A DNA stretch of 35,727 bases from Carthagonibacter sp032251515 (GCA_032251515.1 JAVVDU010000026.1:1-35727), one strand, 5' to 3'; shown: positions 7,213 through 16,329, counted from the first letter of the stretch. Notes: generated by a model from the sequence alone, not told the origin. Translations and numbers: made by a program.

Positions 7213-7241
7213 TTGACGCTGCGCCGGCCGGGCTCTACCCT
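7213..7241 (+). promoter_or_regulatory. Sigma70-like promoter for guaB
   Basis: TTGACG (7213-7218), a 17-nt spacer and TACCCT (7236-7241). Transcription would start near 7248, leaving a leader of about 105 nt that is rich in G/C runs able to fold (for example 7280-7310 and 7313-7335). I recognise no known riboswitch. No strong Shine-Dalgarno sequence precedes either possible guaB start. Confidence 0.5.
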
Positions 7242-7354
7242 TCTCGATTCCGTGGCGTCGCCGTCCCGGGCGCCCACCGCGCGTCCGGCCGGGCCGGGGC
7301 CGGCGGCGAACGGGCGGCGCCGGCTGCGCCGCGCACCCGAACTCCGTGACGCCG

Positions 7355-8809
7355 ATGGCCGAACGCACGATCCGCGAAGCCCTGACCTTCGACGACGTCC
7401 TGCTCCTGCCGCGCCACGCGCGCGTGCATCCCGCCGAGCTCGACGTCTCCACCCGCTTCACGCGCGACATCCGCCTCGCCGTGCCGCTCGTCTCCGCCGC
7501 GATGGATACGGTCACCGAGCACCGCATGGCGATCGCCATGGCCCGCGAGGGCGGGATCGGAATCCTCCACAAGAACATGCCGATCGAAGCGCAGTGTGCC
7601 CAGGTGGACCGGGTGAAGCGCTCCGAGAGCGGCATGATCCTCGACCCGATCACCCTGGGCCCGGACGCGCGCCTGCGCGAGGCCACGGCGATGATGGCGG
7701 AGTACTCGATCAGCGGCGTGCCGATCGTGGACGCGGACGGTCGCCTGGTCGGGATCCTCACGAACCGGGACCTCGTGTTCGAGACGGACCTCGACCGCGC
7801 GGTCCGCGACGTGATGACCTCGGACGGCCTGGTGACGGCGCCCGTCGGCACCTCGCTCGAGCAGGCCGAGGAGCTCCTGCGCCGCAACAAGATCGAGAAG
7901 CTGCCGGTGGTGGACGGCGAAGGCCGCCTGCGCGGCCTCATCACCGTGAAGGACATCTTCAAGCGCCGGGCGCACCCCAACGCCTCCAAGGACGGGCACG
8001 GCCGCCTGATCGTCGGCGCCGCGGTGGGGGCCGCGACGTCGGAGATGGGCCGGGCCAAGGCGCTCGTGGCGGCCGGGGTGGACGCCCTGGTCGTCGACTC
8101 GGCGCACGGGCACTCGCAGGGCGTCCTCGACGCGGTGGCGCGGATCCGCGAGGCCCTGCCGGATGTACAGCTCGTGGCCGGCAACGTCGCGACGGTGGAG
8201 GGGGCGCGGGCGCTCGTGGAGCGCGGCGTGGACGCCGTGAAGGTGGGGATCGGCCCCGGCTCGATCTGCACCACGCGGGTGGTGACGGGCGTCGGCGTGC
8301 CGCAGGTGACGGCGATCCTGGACGGCGTGGCGGGAGCGGCGGACGTGCCGGTGATCGCCGACGGCGGGGTCAAGCAGTCGGGCGACATCGTGAAGGCGCT
8401 GGCGGCGGGCGCCTCCTCCTGCATGTTGGGCTCGATGCTTGCAGGCACGGAGGAGAGCCCCGGCGAGGCGTTCCTGCTGGAGGGGCGCCGGTTCAAGGTG
8501 ATCCGGGGCATGGGCTCGCTGTCGGCGATGGAGGAAGGCTCGGCGGACCGGTACTTCCAGACCGAATCGGAGCGCCGCAAGCTGGTCCCGGAGGGCATCG
8601 AGGGACGGGTGCCGTACAAGGGCCCCGTGGCGGATACATTGTACCAGCTCGTCGGCGGCCTGCGCAGCGGCATGGGATATTGCGGCGTGGCCGACGTGGA
8701 GGAGCTGCGGACGGAGGCGGAGTTCGTGAAGATGACGTCGGGCGGGCTGCGGGAGTCGCACCCGCACGACGTGGTGATCACGCGGGAGGCGCCGAACTAT
8801 CGGCTGTGA
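7355..8809 (+). CDS. guaB: IMP dehydrogenase
   Basis: 484 aa from ATG 7355; a GTG at 7346 would add three residues. It catalyses NAD-dependent oxidation of IMP to XMP, the committed step to guanine nucleotides. The N-terminal EALTFDDVLLLP is diagnostic. A CBS-domain pair occupies about residues 90-205 (ISGVPIVD ... LVGILTNRD; KLPVVD ... GLITVKD). The barrel then shows LVVDSAHGHS, the loop GPGSICTTR with the catalytic Cys (about residue 305), and the flap LVPEGIEGRVPYKGPV near the C-terminus. Length is typical of the bacterial enzyme. It is followed after 34 nt by the transglycosylase gene, which probably shares its transcript. Confidence 0.97.
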   Translation: MAERTIREALTFDDVLLLPRHARVHPAELDVSTRFTRDIRLAVPLVSAAMDTVTEHRMAIAMAREGGIGILHKNMPIEAQCAQVDRVKRSESGMILDPITLGPDARLREATAMMAEYSISGVPIVDADGRLVGILTNRDLVFETDLDRAVRDVMTSDGLVTAPVGTSLEQAEELLRRNKIEKLPVVDGEGRLRGLITVKDIFKRRAHPNASKDGHGRLIVGAAVGAATSEMGRAKALVAAGVDALVVDSAHGHSQGVLDAVARIREALPDVQLVAGNVATVEGARALVERGVDAVKVGIGPGSICTTRVVTGVGVPQVTAILDGVAGAADVPVIADGGVKQSGDIVKALAAGASSCMLGSMLAGTEESPGEAFLLEGRRFKVIRGMGSLSAMEEGSADRYFQTESERRKLVPEGIEGRVPYKGPVADTLYQLVGGLRSGMGYCGVADVEELRTEAEFVKMTSGGLRESHPHDVVITREAPNYRL

Positions 8810-8843
8810 GCCGGGCGCCCGCGCACGCCAGCGGGGGAGGCGG

Positions 8844-10301
8844 ATGAGGATGCACGATGCGCAGCGGTGGGTCGCGGTGGTGGCGCTGGCGCTCGCCCCC
8901 GCGTGGGGCTGGGGCTGCGCGGGCGGTCCGCCGCCCGCCACGGGCCCGGCGACCGGCACCGCCGACGCGATCGCGGCCGAGGCGGACGCGGAGGCGTGGG
9001 CAGAGGCGGCGCGCGAGGGCGTGGACGCGGAGCGACTGGCGCGGGCCCGCGACGAGGCGGAGCGCACGGTCGACTCGCTCGACGAGGCGAGCCGCCGGGA
9101 GTTCTACCAGCTGTTCGGCGACGATCCGCTGGGTCTCGCCCGCCGGCCCGCCAACGCGGCCCGGTTCGAGATTCCCCTCGAGACGAACGACGCCGTCGAT
9201 CGCTGGATCGAGTTCTTCACCACCGGGAACGGCCGTTCCCGCTTCCACGTCTACCTCGAGCGCGCGGGCGCGTACGAGGAGATGATCCGGCGCAGGCTCC
9301 GCGAGGCGGAGCTGCCCGAGGACCTCCTGTATCTCGCGATGATCGAGAGCGGGATGAACCCGAACGCCTACAGCCGGGCGCACGCCGTGGGCATGTGGCA
9401 GTTCATCCGCGGTACGGCGCGGCGTTACGACCTGCGGATCGACGGCTGGGTGGACGAGCGGCGCGACCCGTTCGCCGCCACGGACGCCGCGATCGCCCAC
9501 CTCGGCGACCTGTACGACGAGTTCGGGTCGTGGTACCTGGCGGCGGCCGCCTACAACGCGGGCGCGGGCCGGGTGAGCCGCGGGATCCGGAGCACGGGCT
9601 CCACCGACTTCTGGGACCTCGCCGACGCGCGGGTGCTGCGCTCCGAGACGCGCAACTACGTCCCGAAGCTCATCGCCGCCGCCCTCATCGCGAAGAACCC
9701 GGAGCGGTACGGGTTCACGGACGTCCGGCCGCAGCCGCCGCTGGCGTACGACGTCGTGACGGTCCCGGACGCGACGAGCTTCGACGTCCTCGCGGAGGCC
9801 GCCGGCACGACGGAGGACGAGATCCGCCGGTTGAACCCGCACTTCACGCGCCGGGTGACCCCGCCGAAGGAGGCGGCCGAGGTGCGCGTGCCCGGGGGCG
9901 CGGCGGAGCGGTTCGTGGTGGCCTACGCGGCGATCCCCCCGTCCGAGCGCGTGACGTGGCTCGAGCACGTGGTGACCCGGGGACAGACGCTGTCGCACAT
10001 CTCGTCGCGCTACGGGGTGTCGGTGGCGGCGATCCGGGACGCGAACGGGAACGTCCAGCCGCGCCGGCTGCAGATCGGGCAGACGCTCATCATCCCGCGC
10101 TCCGGCGGGCGGCCCATCCGGACCGCGTCCGCGCCCGCCGGGCCCCGGCCCGACGGTCCGCTGACCGTCACGGTGCGGCGGGGGGACACGCTGTGGGCGA
10201 TCGCCCGGCGGCACGGGGTGTCGACGGGCGACCTGATGGCCCTGAACCAGCTCCGCTCGTCGGTGATCCGCCCGGGGGACCGGCTGACCGTCAGGAGGTG
10301 A
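8844..10301 (+). CDS. MltD-like lytic transglycosylase with two LysM domains
   Basis: 485 aa from ATG 8844 with GGGGAGG upstream; a second ATG two codons on is equally possible. The N-terminus has a hydrophobic segment ending WGWGCAG (C25), a possible lipobox. The SLT domain spans about 130-290, with LLYLAMIESGMNPNAYS carrying the catalytic Glu (E168), GMWQFI and AAYNAGAGRV. Two LysM domains follow: VTRGQTLSHISSRYGVS (from about 376) and VRRGDTLWAIARRHGVS (from about 434). The enzyme cleaves the glycan of peptidoglycan with 1,6-anhydro product formation, tethered to the wall by LysM. Its 3' end overlaps by 11 nt that of the convergent sugar dehydrogenase gene, so there is no room for a terminator between them. 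Confidence 0.92.
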   Translation: MRMHDAQRWVAVVALALAPAWGWGCAGGPPPATGPATGTADAIAAEADAEAWAEAAREGVDAERLARARDEAERTVDSLDEASRREFYQLFGDDPLGLARRPANAARFEIPLETNDAVDRWIEFFTTGNGRSRFHVYLERAGAYEEMIRRRLREAELPEDLLYLAMIESGMNPNAYSRAHAVGMWQFIRGTARRYDLRIDGWVDERRDPFAATDAAIAHLGDLYDEFGSWYLAAAAYNAGAGRVSRGIRSTGSTDFWDLADARVLRSETRNYVPKLIAAALIAKNPERYGFTDVRPQPPLAYDVVTVPDATSFDVLAEAAGTTEDEIRRLNPHFTRRVTPPKEAAEVRVPGGAAERFVVAYAAIPPSERVTWLEHVVTRGQTLSHISSRYGVSVAAIRDANGNVQPRRLQIGQTLIIPRSGGRPIRTASAPAGPRPDGPLTVTVRRGDTLWAIARRHGVSTGDLMALNQLRSSVIRPGDRLTVRR

Positions 10302-11670
10302 CGGCGGCCGCCTGCCGCGCCGGCGTCTTCCGCGTCGCCGCCCCGCCACGGGCGGGTCCGGCGATCGGGTAGACGGTGGCGCCCTCCGTCTCGCGGATCG
10401 CGTTGCGGGGGTCGATCACGATCTCCGCGTGCCGGGTGACGAGGCCGTAGTCCACGGCCGAGTGGTCGGTGGTGATCACCACCGCATCGGACCGCTCCAG
10501 GCGCTCCGCGGTGAGCGGCACGGACCGGTGCACGGCGTCCTCGATCTCCACCTCGGGCACCAGGGGGTCGTGGAACTCCACCTCGGCGCCCTGCTCGCGC
10601 AGCAGCCCGATCACGTCCAGCGCCGGGCTCTCCCGCACGTCGTCCACGTCCGGCTTGTAGGAGATGCCGAGCACCAGGACCCGGCTCCCGTTCACCGCCT
10701 TGCGGACCCGGTTCAGCGCCTCGGCGGTGCGGGCCACCACCCAGCGGGGCATGTCCCGGTTCACTTCGGCCGCCAGCTCGATGAACCGGGTGCGGTACTG
10801 GAGGGTGCGCATCTTCCAGGCGAGGAAGATCGGGTCGACGGGGATGCAGTGGCCGCCCAGCCCCGGCCCGGGCACGAACTTCATGAACCCGTACGGCTTG
10901 GTGGCGGCGGCCTCGATCACCTCCCAGATGTCGATGCCGAGCCGGTCGGCCACCACCGCCATCTCGTTCACGAGCCCGATGTTCACGGCGCGGAAGGTGT
11001 TCTCCAGCAGCTTGGCCATCTCGGCCGCCTCGGGCGAGGAGACCTCCACGACCCGGTCGATCACCTTCGCGTAGAGGGCGCAGCCGAGCCGGTGGCAGGC
11101 GGGGGTGAGTCCGCCCACCACCTTCGGCGTGTTCTCGATGTGCCAGGTCGCGTTCGCCGGGTCCACCCGCTCGGGGCTGAACACGAGGAAGAAGTCCTCG
11201 CCGGCGCGCAGGCCCGTCTCCTCCAGCATCGGCTGCACGAGGTCGCGGGTCGTGCCGGGATACGTCGTGGACTCGAGCACCACGACCTGGCCGGGCCGCA
11301 GGGAGGCCCGCACCGACTCGGTGGCCGAGACGACGAACGAGAGGTCCGGGTCGTCGGTCTTGGAGAGCGGCGTGGGCACGCAGATGATCGCGGCGTCGGC
11401 CTCGGCCAGCCGCGACAGGTCGGTCGTCGCCTCGAACCGGCCCTCGGGGCCGGTCAGGGCGGCGAGCCGCTCCGACGCGACGTCGCCGATGTGGGAGCGG
11501 CCGGCGTTCAGGTCGTCCGCCACGCCCGGCTTCACGTCGAAGCCGAGGGTGCGGAAGCCGGCCTCGGCGAACGCCACGGCCAGGGGAAGGCCCACGTATC
11601 CGAGGCCGAGGATGCCCACGACGGCGTCCTGCGACTCGATGCGGGCCAGCAGATCGGCGTCTCTGGACAT
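10291..11670 (-). CDS. UDP-N-acetylhexosamine dehydrogenase (WecC/WbpA family)
   Basis: 459 aa from ATG 11670. It carries out two-step NAD-dependent oxidation of a UDP-sugar C6 to the uronate. Visible are the Rossmann loop GLGYVGLPLA (21-30), ICVPTPLSKTDDPD, ESTTYPGTT, FSPERVDPAN, ENTFRAVNIGLVNE, the active-site GGHCIPVDP with catalytic C275, and the C-terminal GISYKPDVDDVRESPAL. The PERVDPAN and GGHCIPVDP wording fits the UDP-GlcNAc/UDP-ManNAc group better than UDP-glucose dehydrogenases, but the substrate is not certain. No other nucleotide-sugar or glycosyltransferase genes are in the window, so its polysaccharide pathway lies elsewhere. It lies 58 nt downstream of the SLT gene and is probably the last gene of the long minus-strand transcript. 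Confidence 0.92.
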   Translation of the reverse strand: MSRDADLLARIESQDAVVGILGLGYVGLPLAVAFAEAGFRTLGFDVKPGVADDLNAGRSHIGDVASERLAALTGPEGRFEATTDLSRLAEADAAIICVPTPLSKTDDPDLSFVVSATESVRASLRPGQVVVLESTTYPGTTRDLVQPMLEETGLRAGEDFFLVFSPERVDPANATWHIENTPKVVGGLTPACHRLGCALYAKVIDRVVEVSSPEAAEMAKLLENTFRAVNIGLVNEMAVVADRLGIDIWEVIEAAATKPYGFMKFVPGPGLGGHCIPVDPIFLAWKMRTLQYRTRFIELAAEVNRDMPRWVVARTAEALNRVRKAVNGSRVLVLGISYKPDVDDVRESPALDVIGLLREQGAEVEFHDPLVPEVEIEDAVHRSVPLTAERLERSDAVVITTDHSAVDYGLVTRHAEIVIDPRNAIRETEGATVYPIAGPARGGAATRKTPARQAAAVTS

Positions 11671-11728
11671 CTTCGTTCGTCCTGGAGCGGTTCAGGGTCA
11701 GATGGGGAGACGGCCCGCGCGCCGGCCG

Positions 11729-12433
11729 TCAGTCGGCGACGCGCAGGACCTGGCCGGCGAATCCGTTCGCCGGGTCCTCGCCGCGGGACAGCATGGCGCG
11801 CACCACGCCCGGCCCGCGGTTGTAGGCGAGCAGCGCGAGGCGCTCGTCGCCCTCGTAGCCCTCGAGCAGCTGCACGAGATAGCGGAAGCCGAGCCGCAGG
11901 TTCGTGTCCCGGTCGAACAGGCGCGCCGGGTCGAGGCCGGGCTCGAGGCCGACCGCCGTGCTCGGCAGGAGCTGCGTGTAGCCCACCGCCCCGACCGGGC
12001 TCACGGCCCGCTGTCGGAACCCGGACTCCACCTGCACGAGGCGGAACGCCAGCTCGGCCCGCAGGCCCTCCTGGCGCGCGGCTTCGTGGATCGCCGTCGC
12101 GAGGTCGACCGGGATCCGGTATTCCTCGGACCACTTGTGCACCTCGCGCACGTCCTCGAGCTCGGCGGCCAGCCGGGCCGCCTCGCTCTGCGCGTCCCGC
12201 GCCTGCGCCGCCACGGTGCGCATCTCGTCGCGCAGGCCGTCGAGGCGCGGTCCGTACAGGAACTGGCCGGCCAGCAGGTGCGACCCCGCCAGCACCGCGC
12301 CGCCCACCGCCAGCGCCCGCAGGCGCCCGGCCGGGTCGTGCCACGCGGCGCCCAGCCCATCCCGGAGTCTCGCGAGGGCCGCGCGGGCCCGCGCTCCGCG
12401 GCCGTCCGGCCGTCCGATTCGTGCATCCATCAT
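11729..12433 (-). CDS. Membrane-anchored SLT-type lytic transglycosylase
   Basis: 234 aa from ATG 12433 (a second ATG follows at once), directly abutting the moaC stop. One membrane segment (about 39-58) is followed by a short coiled coil (about 62-98) and an SLT domain. LAFRLVQVESGFRQRAVS contains the catalytic Glu (E136), with VGYTQLLPSTA and LALLAYNRGPGVV after it. The domain is short, as in the smallest Slt70-like catalytic cores. Likely role: periplasmic cleavage of peptidoglycan strands from an inner-membrane anchor, close to septal factors encoded in the same transcript. Confidence 0.88.
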   Translation of the reverse strand: MMDARIGRPDGRGARARAALARLRDGLGAAWHDPAGRLRALAVGGAVLAGSHLLAGQFLYGPRLDGLRDEMRTVAAQARDAQSEAARLAAELEDVREVHKWSEEYRIPVDLATAIHEAARQEGLRAELAFRLVQVESGFRQRAVSPVGAVGYTQLLPSTAVGLEPGLDPARLFDRDTNLRLGFRYLVQLLEGYEGDERLALLAYNRGPGVVRAMLSRGEDPANGFAGQVLRVAD

Positions 12434-13009
12434 CTATGCCATCCCTTCCTTCGGGTCTTCCGTCTCAGCGCCGGAATCGAATTTTCCGGCGTCCGGCGCG
12501 ACAGGGGTATGCCCGGGGCGCCGCCACGTTCCGCTGCGCCCGCCGCGCTTCTCGAGCAGCCGGACCGGGCCGATCTCCATCTCCCGGTCGAGGCTCTTGC
12601 ACATGTCGTACGCCGCCAGCAGTCCGGCGGCCACGCCGCACAGCGCCTCCATCTCGACGCCCGTGCGGGCCACGGTGGTGACCTCCACCCGCAGCCGAAG
12701 CGACGCGGCGGCGGATTCCGTTCCCGGTTCCGCCGCCTCGATCTCCACCCGCACGCCGTCCAGGGGGAGCGGGTGGCAGAGGGGAACGAGATCGGCCGCG
12801 CGCTTCGCGCCGCCGATGGCGGCGATCCGCGTCACGGCCTCCACGTCGCCCTTGCCCACGTGCCGCTCCCGGATGGCCCGCAGCGTCGCGGGACGCAGGG
12901 AGAGCGTTCCCTCCGCCACGGCCGTCCGCCGGGTGGGCGGCTTGTCGCTCACGTCCACCATGCGGGCCCGGCCGGCCCCGTCCAGGTGCGGCAGCGGATC
13001 GTCGAGCAT
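12434..13009 (-). CDS. moaC: Cyclic pyranopterin monophosphate synthase (MoaC)
   Basis: 191 aa from ATG 13009, which overlaps the holB stop as TGATG (GTG 13012 is adjacent). It converts the cyclic nucleotide made by MoaA to cPMP in molybdenum cofactor synthesis. Family blocks are present in order: DVSDKPPTRRTAVAEG, GKGDVEAVTRIAAIGGAKRAADLVPLCHPLPL, EVTTVARTGVEMEALCGVAAGLLAAYDMCKSLD and IGPVRLLEKRGGRSG. The C-terminus has about 30 extra low-complexity residues beyond the family's usual end. No other moa genes are in the window; it is embedded between DNA replication and wall genes, so only translation appears coupled. Confidence 0.96.
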   Translation of the reverse strand: MLDDPLPHLDGAGRARMVDVSDKPPTRRTAVAEGTLSLRPATLRAIRERHVGKGDVEAVTRIAAIGGAKRAADLVPLCHPLPLDGVRVEIEAAEPGTESAAASLRLRVEVTTVARTGVEMEALCGVAAGLLAAYDMCKSLDREMEIGPVRLLEKRGGRSGTWRRPGHTPVAPDAGKFDSGAETEDPKEGMA

Positions 13010-14193
13010 CACGGTCCGGGCGTACCCCCGTCCGCCGCAGGACGTTCCGCCGTGCCGGGACGCAACCCCCGGGCCAGCTCGGCGAGCAGCGCCGCCGCGA
13101 TGGCCTGCGGATTCAGGTTTCCGGACGCCCGGTCGCGCGCCTCCTCGACGCGGTCGGCCGCGTCCAGCCAGGCTTCCGGGGGGATCGCGGCCAGGCCGCC
13201 GCCACGGCCCGCGGCCGCCGCGCGCAGGTCGGGATCGAGGACGGCGCCGGGGGCGCCCGAGGCGACCGCGAGGCAGTCGCGCAACAGCATCTCCAGCGCC
13301 TCGAGCACCCGGCTGAACGGGCCCCGCGCCCCGGACGGCCCGAACGAGGCCGCCGCCGCCCACAGGTCCGCCCGGTCGCCGCGCAGGGCGGCGCGCAGCA
13401 GCCCGCGGGCGGCCTCCCGCTCCTCGCCCGACTCCTCGTCGGCCGCCTCGCGCAGCGCCAGGCCGATCGCTCCGCCGAACTGGCGGGCGAGGGCCCGGGC
13501 CCGCTCCGGCTCCAGGCCGGCGTGCGCGGCGAGAAAGCGGGCCGCGTCCTCCACCGGGGGATGGGGTACGCGCACGGCGAGGACGCGGGAGCGGATGGTG
13601 GGCAGCAGGAGCCCCGGCCGGCTGGAGGTGAGCAGGAAGACGGTGTCGGGCGGCGGCTCCTCGAGCAGCTTCAGGAAGGCGTTGGCCGCCTCGGGGCTCG
13701 ACTCCTGGGGCACCATGCGGTCGGCGTCGGCGACCACGAAGGCCGAGCCCGATCCCATGGCGGGCCGCAGGGCGGCGCGCGCCCGGATCTCGTTCACCAC
13801 CGGCAGGTAGAGGGCGTCGGAGGGATCGGAGGGGCGCGGCACGAGCGGGGCCTCGCGCACCCGCGCCACGATGTCGCGCCGGGTCTCCTCCAGCTTCTCA
13901 CGGCGCTTCTCCGGGCTCAGGCCGCCCTTCGGCGCCGGCACGGGAAAGAACCAGTGGATGTCCGGGTGCTGGAGGCCGTCGGCCAGGCGGCAGGCCCGGC
14001 AGCGGCCGCACGGGCGGGCCCCGGCGTCGGCGTCCCCGCAGGCCAGCAGCGCGGCCAGCCACAGCGCGAGCCGTTCCTTGCCGCCCCCCGGGGGCCCGTG
14101 GAACAGCAGGGACTGGGGCAGCCGGCCCTCCGTCGCGGCGCGCGCCAGGCGCTCCCGCAGGGCCTCGTGCCCGGCCAGGGGCGGCAGGCTCAC
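13009..14193 (-). CDS. holB: DNA polymerase III delta-prime subunit
   Basis: 394 aa from GTG 14193 (GTGA overlap with the EnvC-like gene). Clamp-loader ATPase features are present: QSLLFHGPPGGGKERLALW with Walker A at 33-39, four zinc-binding cysteines (C52, C62, C65, C68) and the LKLLEEPPPDTVFLLTSS-type block followed by LLPTIRSR. The region before the GTG in the same frame is arginine-rich and overlaps the upstream gene, so it is not part of the protein. Like other delta-prime/DnaX proteins it would sit in the clamp-loading complex. Delta-prime is favoured over DnaX because of its length and the lack of a C-terminal tau region. Confidence 0.9.
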   Translation of the reverse strand: MSLPPLAGHEALRERLARAATEGRLPQSLLFHGPPGGGKERLALWLAALLACGDADAGARPCGRCRACRLADGLQHPDIHWFFPVPAPKGGLSPEKRREKLEETRRDIVARVREAPLVPRPSDPSDALYLPVVNEIRARAALRPAMGSGSAFVVADADRMVPQESSPEAANAFLKLLEEPPPDTVFLLTSSRPGLLLPTIRSRVLAVRVPHPPVEDAARFLAAHAGLEPERARALARQFGGAIGLALREAADEESGEEREAARGLLRAALRGDRADLWAAAASFGPSGARGPFSRVLEALEMLLRDCLAVASGAPGAVLDPDLRAAAAGRGGGLAAIPPEAWLDAADRVEEARDRASGNLNPQAIAAALLAELARGLRPGTAERPAADGGTPGP

Positions 14194-15464
14194 GAGCGCC
14201 CCCGCAGCCAGCGGACGGGGTCGACCTGCCGGGGGTCGCCGCGGGCGTCCGGCTCGAAGATCTGGAACTCGATGTGCGTGCCCTCGGGCGATGCTTCGTC
14301 GCCGCCCACCCGCCCGATCACCGCGCCGGCGGCCACCCGCTGGCCCAGCTCCACGGCGAGGTCCTGCAGGTGGAGGTAGCCGGACCAGTAGCCGCCGCCG
14401 TGGTCGAGGATCACGGTCTGCCCCAGCAGGCCGCGCGTGCCGGCCCATGCGACCTCGCCCGCCTCCACGGCGCGGACCGGCGTGCCGCGCGGCGCCCCGA
14501 TCCCGATCCCCTTCCAGGTGTCGGCCACGTCGGGACGGCGGTCGCCGAACCGGTACACCACGGCGCCGTCCACCGGCCAGCGGAGGTTGCCGAGGTCCGA
14601 GGTGCGCAGGGTGGAGGTGGAGGTCGTGCCCGCCAGCCGCTCCGCCTCGCGCCGGGCCCGCTCCAGCTCGACGAGGAGGTCGCCGAGCCGGCGTTCCTCC
14701 TGCTCCAGCTCGCCCAGCCGGCTCTCGGTGCGCGACACGCGCGCCTGCACGTTGGACAGCCGCCGCTGGCGCTGCGTCTCGAGGCGCTCGAGGTCGTCGA
14801 TCTCGCGCGCCTTCTCGAGGCGCAGGGCGGCGAGCCGGGCGTACTCGCTGGCGAGCTGCGCCCGCTGCTCCGAGAGCCGCTCCTCCAGCCGCTGCACCTG
14901 CGCCACCAGCATGCGGTCGTAGCGGGCCACCAGGTGGAGGTACTTGTAGCGGCTCAGGAGATCGCCGAACGAGCGGGCCTGCAGGAGCACCTGGAAGGCG
15001 TGCAGGGGGCCGCGCCGGTAGATCTCGCGCAGCCGCTCCCGCAGCTCGGCGCGCCGCACGGCCAGCTCGTCGCGCGTGGCCAGCATGTCGCGCGTGGTGA
15101 TGTCCACCTGCTCGGCGAACGCGGCGATCTGCAGCTCCAACTCGCCCAGCAGGCTGGAGGTGGAGCCGATGCGCGCCTCGATGTTGCGGATCTCGTCGGA
15201 CACGTCGTGGATCTGGCCGCGCAGCATCCCCGCTTCCCGGCTCAGCTCCTGCCGCTCGCGGCGGATCTGCTCGAGCCGCCCCTGGCTCTCCTCGATGCGC
15301 TGCCGGATCTCGTCCTGGGCGGCGAGGGGGGGCGGCCGCAGGAGGCCCGCGGCCGGCACGGCCAGCAGGGCCAGCAGGGCCGCGAGAACTCCCGGGCGGC
15401 GGGCCGCCAGAGCTCCCGGGCGGCGGGCCGGACGAAGAGCCGGGCGCGGCACCGGGGCCCGCAT
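14190..15464 (-). CDS. envC: EnvC-like murein hydrolase activator (M23/LytM fold, degenerate)
   Basis: 424 aa from ATG 15464, one base after ftsX. The signal peptide ends near residue 49 (LAAQ). A long coiled coil of roughly 50-270 follows (EIRQRIEESQGRLEQIRRE ... RARREAERL). The C-terminal LytM domain (about 305-420) is of the EnvC type: the metal-binding His and Asp of active M23 peptidases are absent (TWKGIGIGAPRGTPVRAV), and the HxH motif is reduced to THIEFQ. E. coli EnvC has the same WKG...IGA loss and works by activating amidases through FtsEX rather than by cutting itself. Adjacency to ftsE-ftsX in the same transcript makes this assignment strong. A direct repeat lies in its signal-peptide region. 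Confidence 0.9.
   Translation of the reverse strand: MRAPVPRPALRPARRPGALAARRPGVLAALLALLAVPAAGLLRPPPLAAQDEIRQRIEESQGRLEQIRRERQELSREAGMLRGQIHDVSDEIRNIEARIGSTSSLLGELELQIAAFAEQVDITTRDMLATRDELAVRRAELRERLREIYRRGPLHAFQVLLQARSFGDLLSRYKYLHLVARYDRMLVAQVQRLEERLSEQRAQLASEYARLAALRLEKAREIDDLERLETQRQRRLSNVQARVSRTESRLGELEQEERRLGDLLVELERARREAERLAGTTSTSTLRTSDLGNLRWPVDGAVVYRFGDRRPDVADTWKGIGIGAPRGTPVRAVEAGEVAWAGTRGLLGQTVILDHGGGYWSGYLHLQDLAVELGQRVAAGAVIGRVGGDEASPEGTHIEFQIFEPDARGDPRQVDPVRWLRGRS
15389..15430. repeat. 18-nt direct repeat in the EnvC signal-peptide region
   Basis: An identical 18-nt unit (ctcccgggcggcgggccg) occurs at 15389-15406 and 15413-15430, period 24, encoding repeated RRPG(A/V)LAA-like residues before the hydrophobic core of the EnvC signal peptide. 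Its length in whole codons keeps frame if it slips. Confidence 0.5.
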
Positions 15465-15465
15465 G

Positions 15466-16329
15466 TCAGCCGGCTTCGACGCGCCGGACCTCGCGCCGCA
15501 CGGCGCGCGCCGCCGCGCCGGTGCCCAGCAGGGCGGCGAAGACGAGGCCCGCCGCGATCCAGGATTCGGGAAGCCAGGCGAGCGTGAACAGCGTCCGGTC
15601 CGCCACGGCCCAGGCGAGCCGGGTGAAGGCGAGGGCCAGGAGACCGCCGGCCACGCCCGTGAGCAGGCCCTCCACGAGGAACGGACGGCGGATCCACGCG
15701 TCCGTGGCCCCCACGGTGCGCATGATGGCGATCTCGCGGCGGCGGGCGAGGACCGCCATGCGCACGGCGATCCCGATCAGGAGCGCCGCGCCGAGCGCGA
15801 ACGCCGCGCCGAGGGCGAGCGCGCCGGCCGCCGCCACGCGCCGCAGGTCGAACACCTGGTCCACCCACTCCTGCCCGTAGCGGACCTCCTCGACGAACCC
15901 GTAGGCCCGCAGCCGCTCGGCCACGGCGGCCACGTCGTCCGGGCCGCGATGCCCCTCGCGCAGCGCGACCTCCAGCGAGGCCGGCAGGGGGTTCACCTCG
16001 AGGTCGGAGAACACGTCGGAGAACTCCGTCAGCTCCCGCGACGCCCGGTACAGGGCCTCCACCTTCGTCACGTGGGTGACCGACTCGACCTCCGGGAAGC
16101 TGCCGACCTCGGTGCGGGCGAGCTCCACGACCTCGTCCCGCGTCCCCTCCTCCAGATAGGCGACGATCTCCACCCGCGACTCCAGGCGGCCCAGCGCCTG
16201 GTCGATGTTGTGGGCGGCGAGTCCGAACAGGCCGACGATGGACAGGCTCGCGCCGATCGCGCCGATCGACAGGCCGCTGAGCAGGGGCGCCCGGCGGATC
16301 CCCCACAGGGCCTCGCGCAGACTCCTCAC
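15466..16329 (-). CDS. ftsX: Cell division protein FtsX
   Basis: 287 aa from GTG 16329 (GTGA overlap with ftsE). It has a short cytoplasmic N-terminus (RSLREALWGIRRAPLL), a first membrane helix at about 16-40, a large periplasmic loop (about 45-165) and three further helices, with the FtsX/MacB cytoplasmic loop ARRREIAIMRTVGATDAWIRRPFLVEG between helices 2 and 3. This is the standard four-helix FtsX topology. With FtsE it forms the ABC-type complex that controls peptidoglycan hydrolysis at the septum through the extracellular loop and EnvC, whose gene follows one base later. Confidence 0.94.
   Translation of the reverse strand: MRSLREALWGIRRAPLLSGLSIGAIGASLSIVGLFGLAAHNIDQALGRLESRVEIVAYLEEGTRDEVVELARTEVGSFPEVESVTHVTKVEALYRASRELTEFSDVFSDLEVNPLPASLEVALREGHRGPDDVAAVAERLRAYGFVEEVRYGQEWVDQVFDLRRVAAAGALALGAAFALGAALLIGIAVRMAVLARRREIAIMRTVGATDAWIRRPFLVEGLLTGVAGGLLALAFTRLAWAVADRTLFTLAWLPESWIAAGLVFAALLGTGAAARAVRREVRRVEAG

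Noticed and set aside
7242..7354. A riboswitch in the guaB leader
   Set aside because: Foldable GC runs are present, but no conserved purine riboswitch core could be recognised.
10291..10301. A terminator between the convergent transglycosylase and dehydrogenase genes
   Set aside because: The coding regions overlap by 11 nt and no hairpin with a U-tract is visible.
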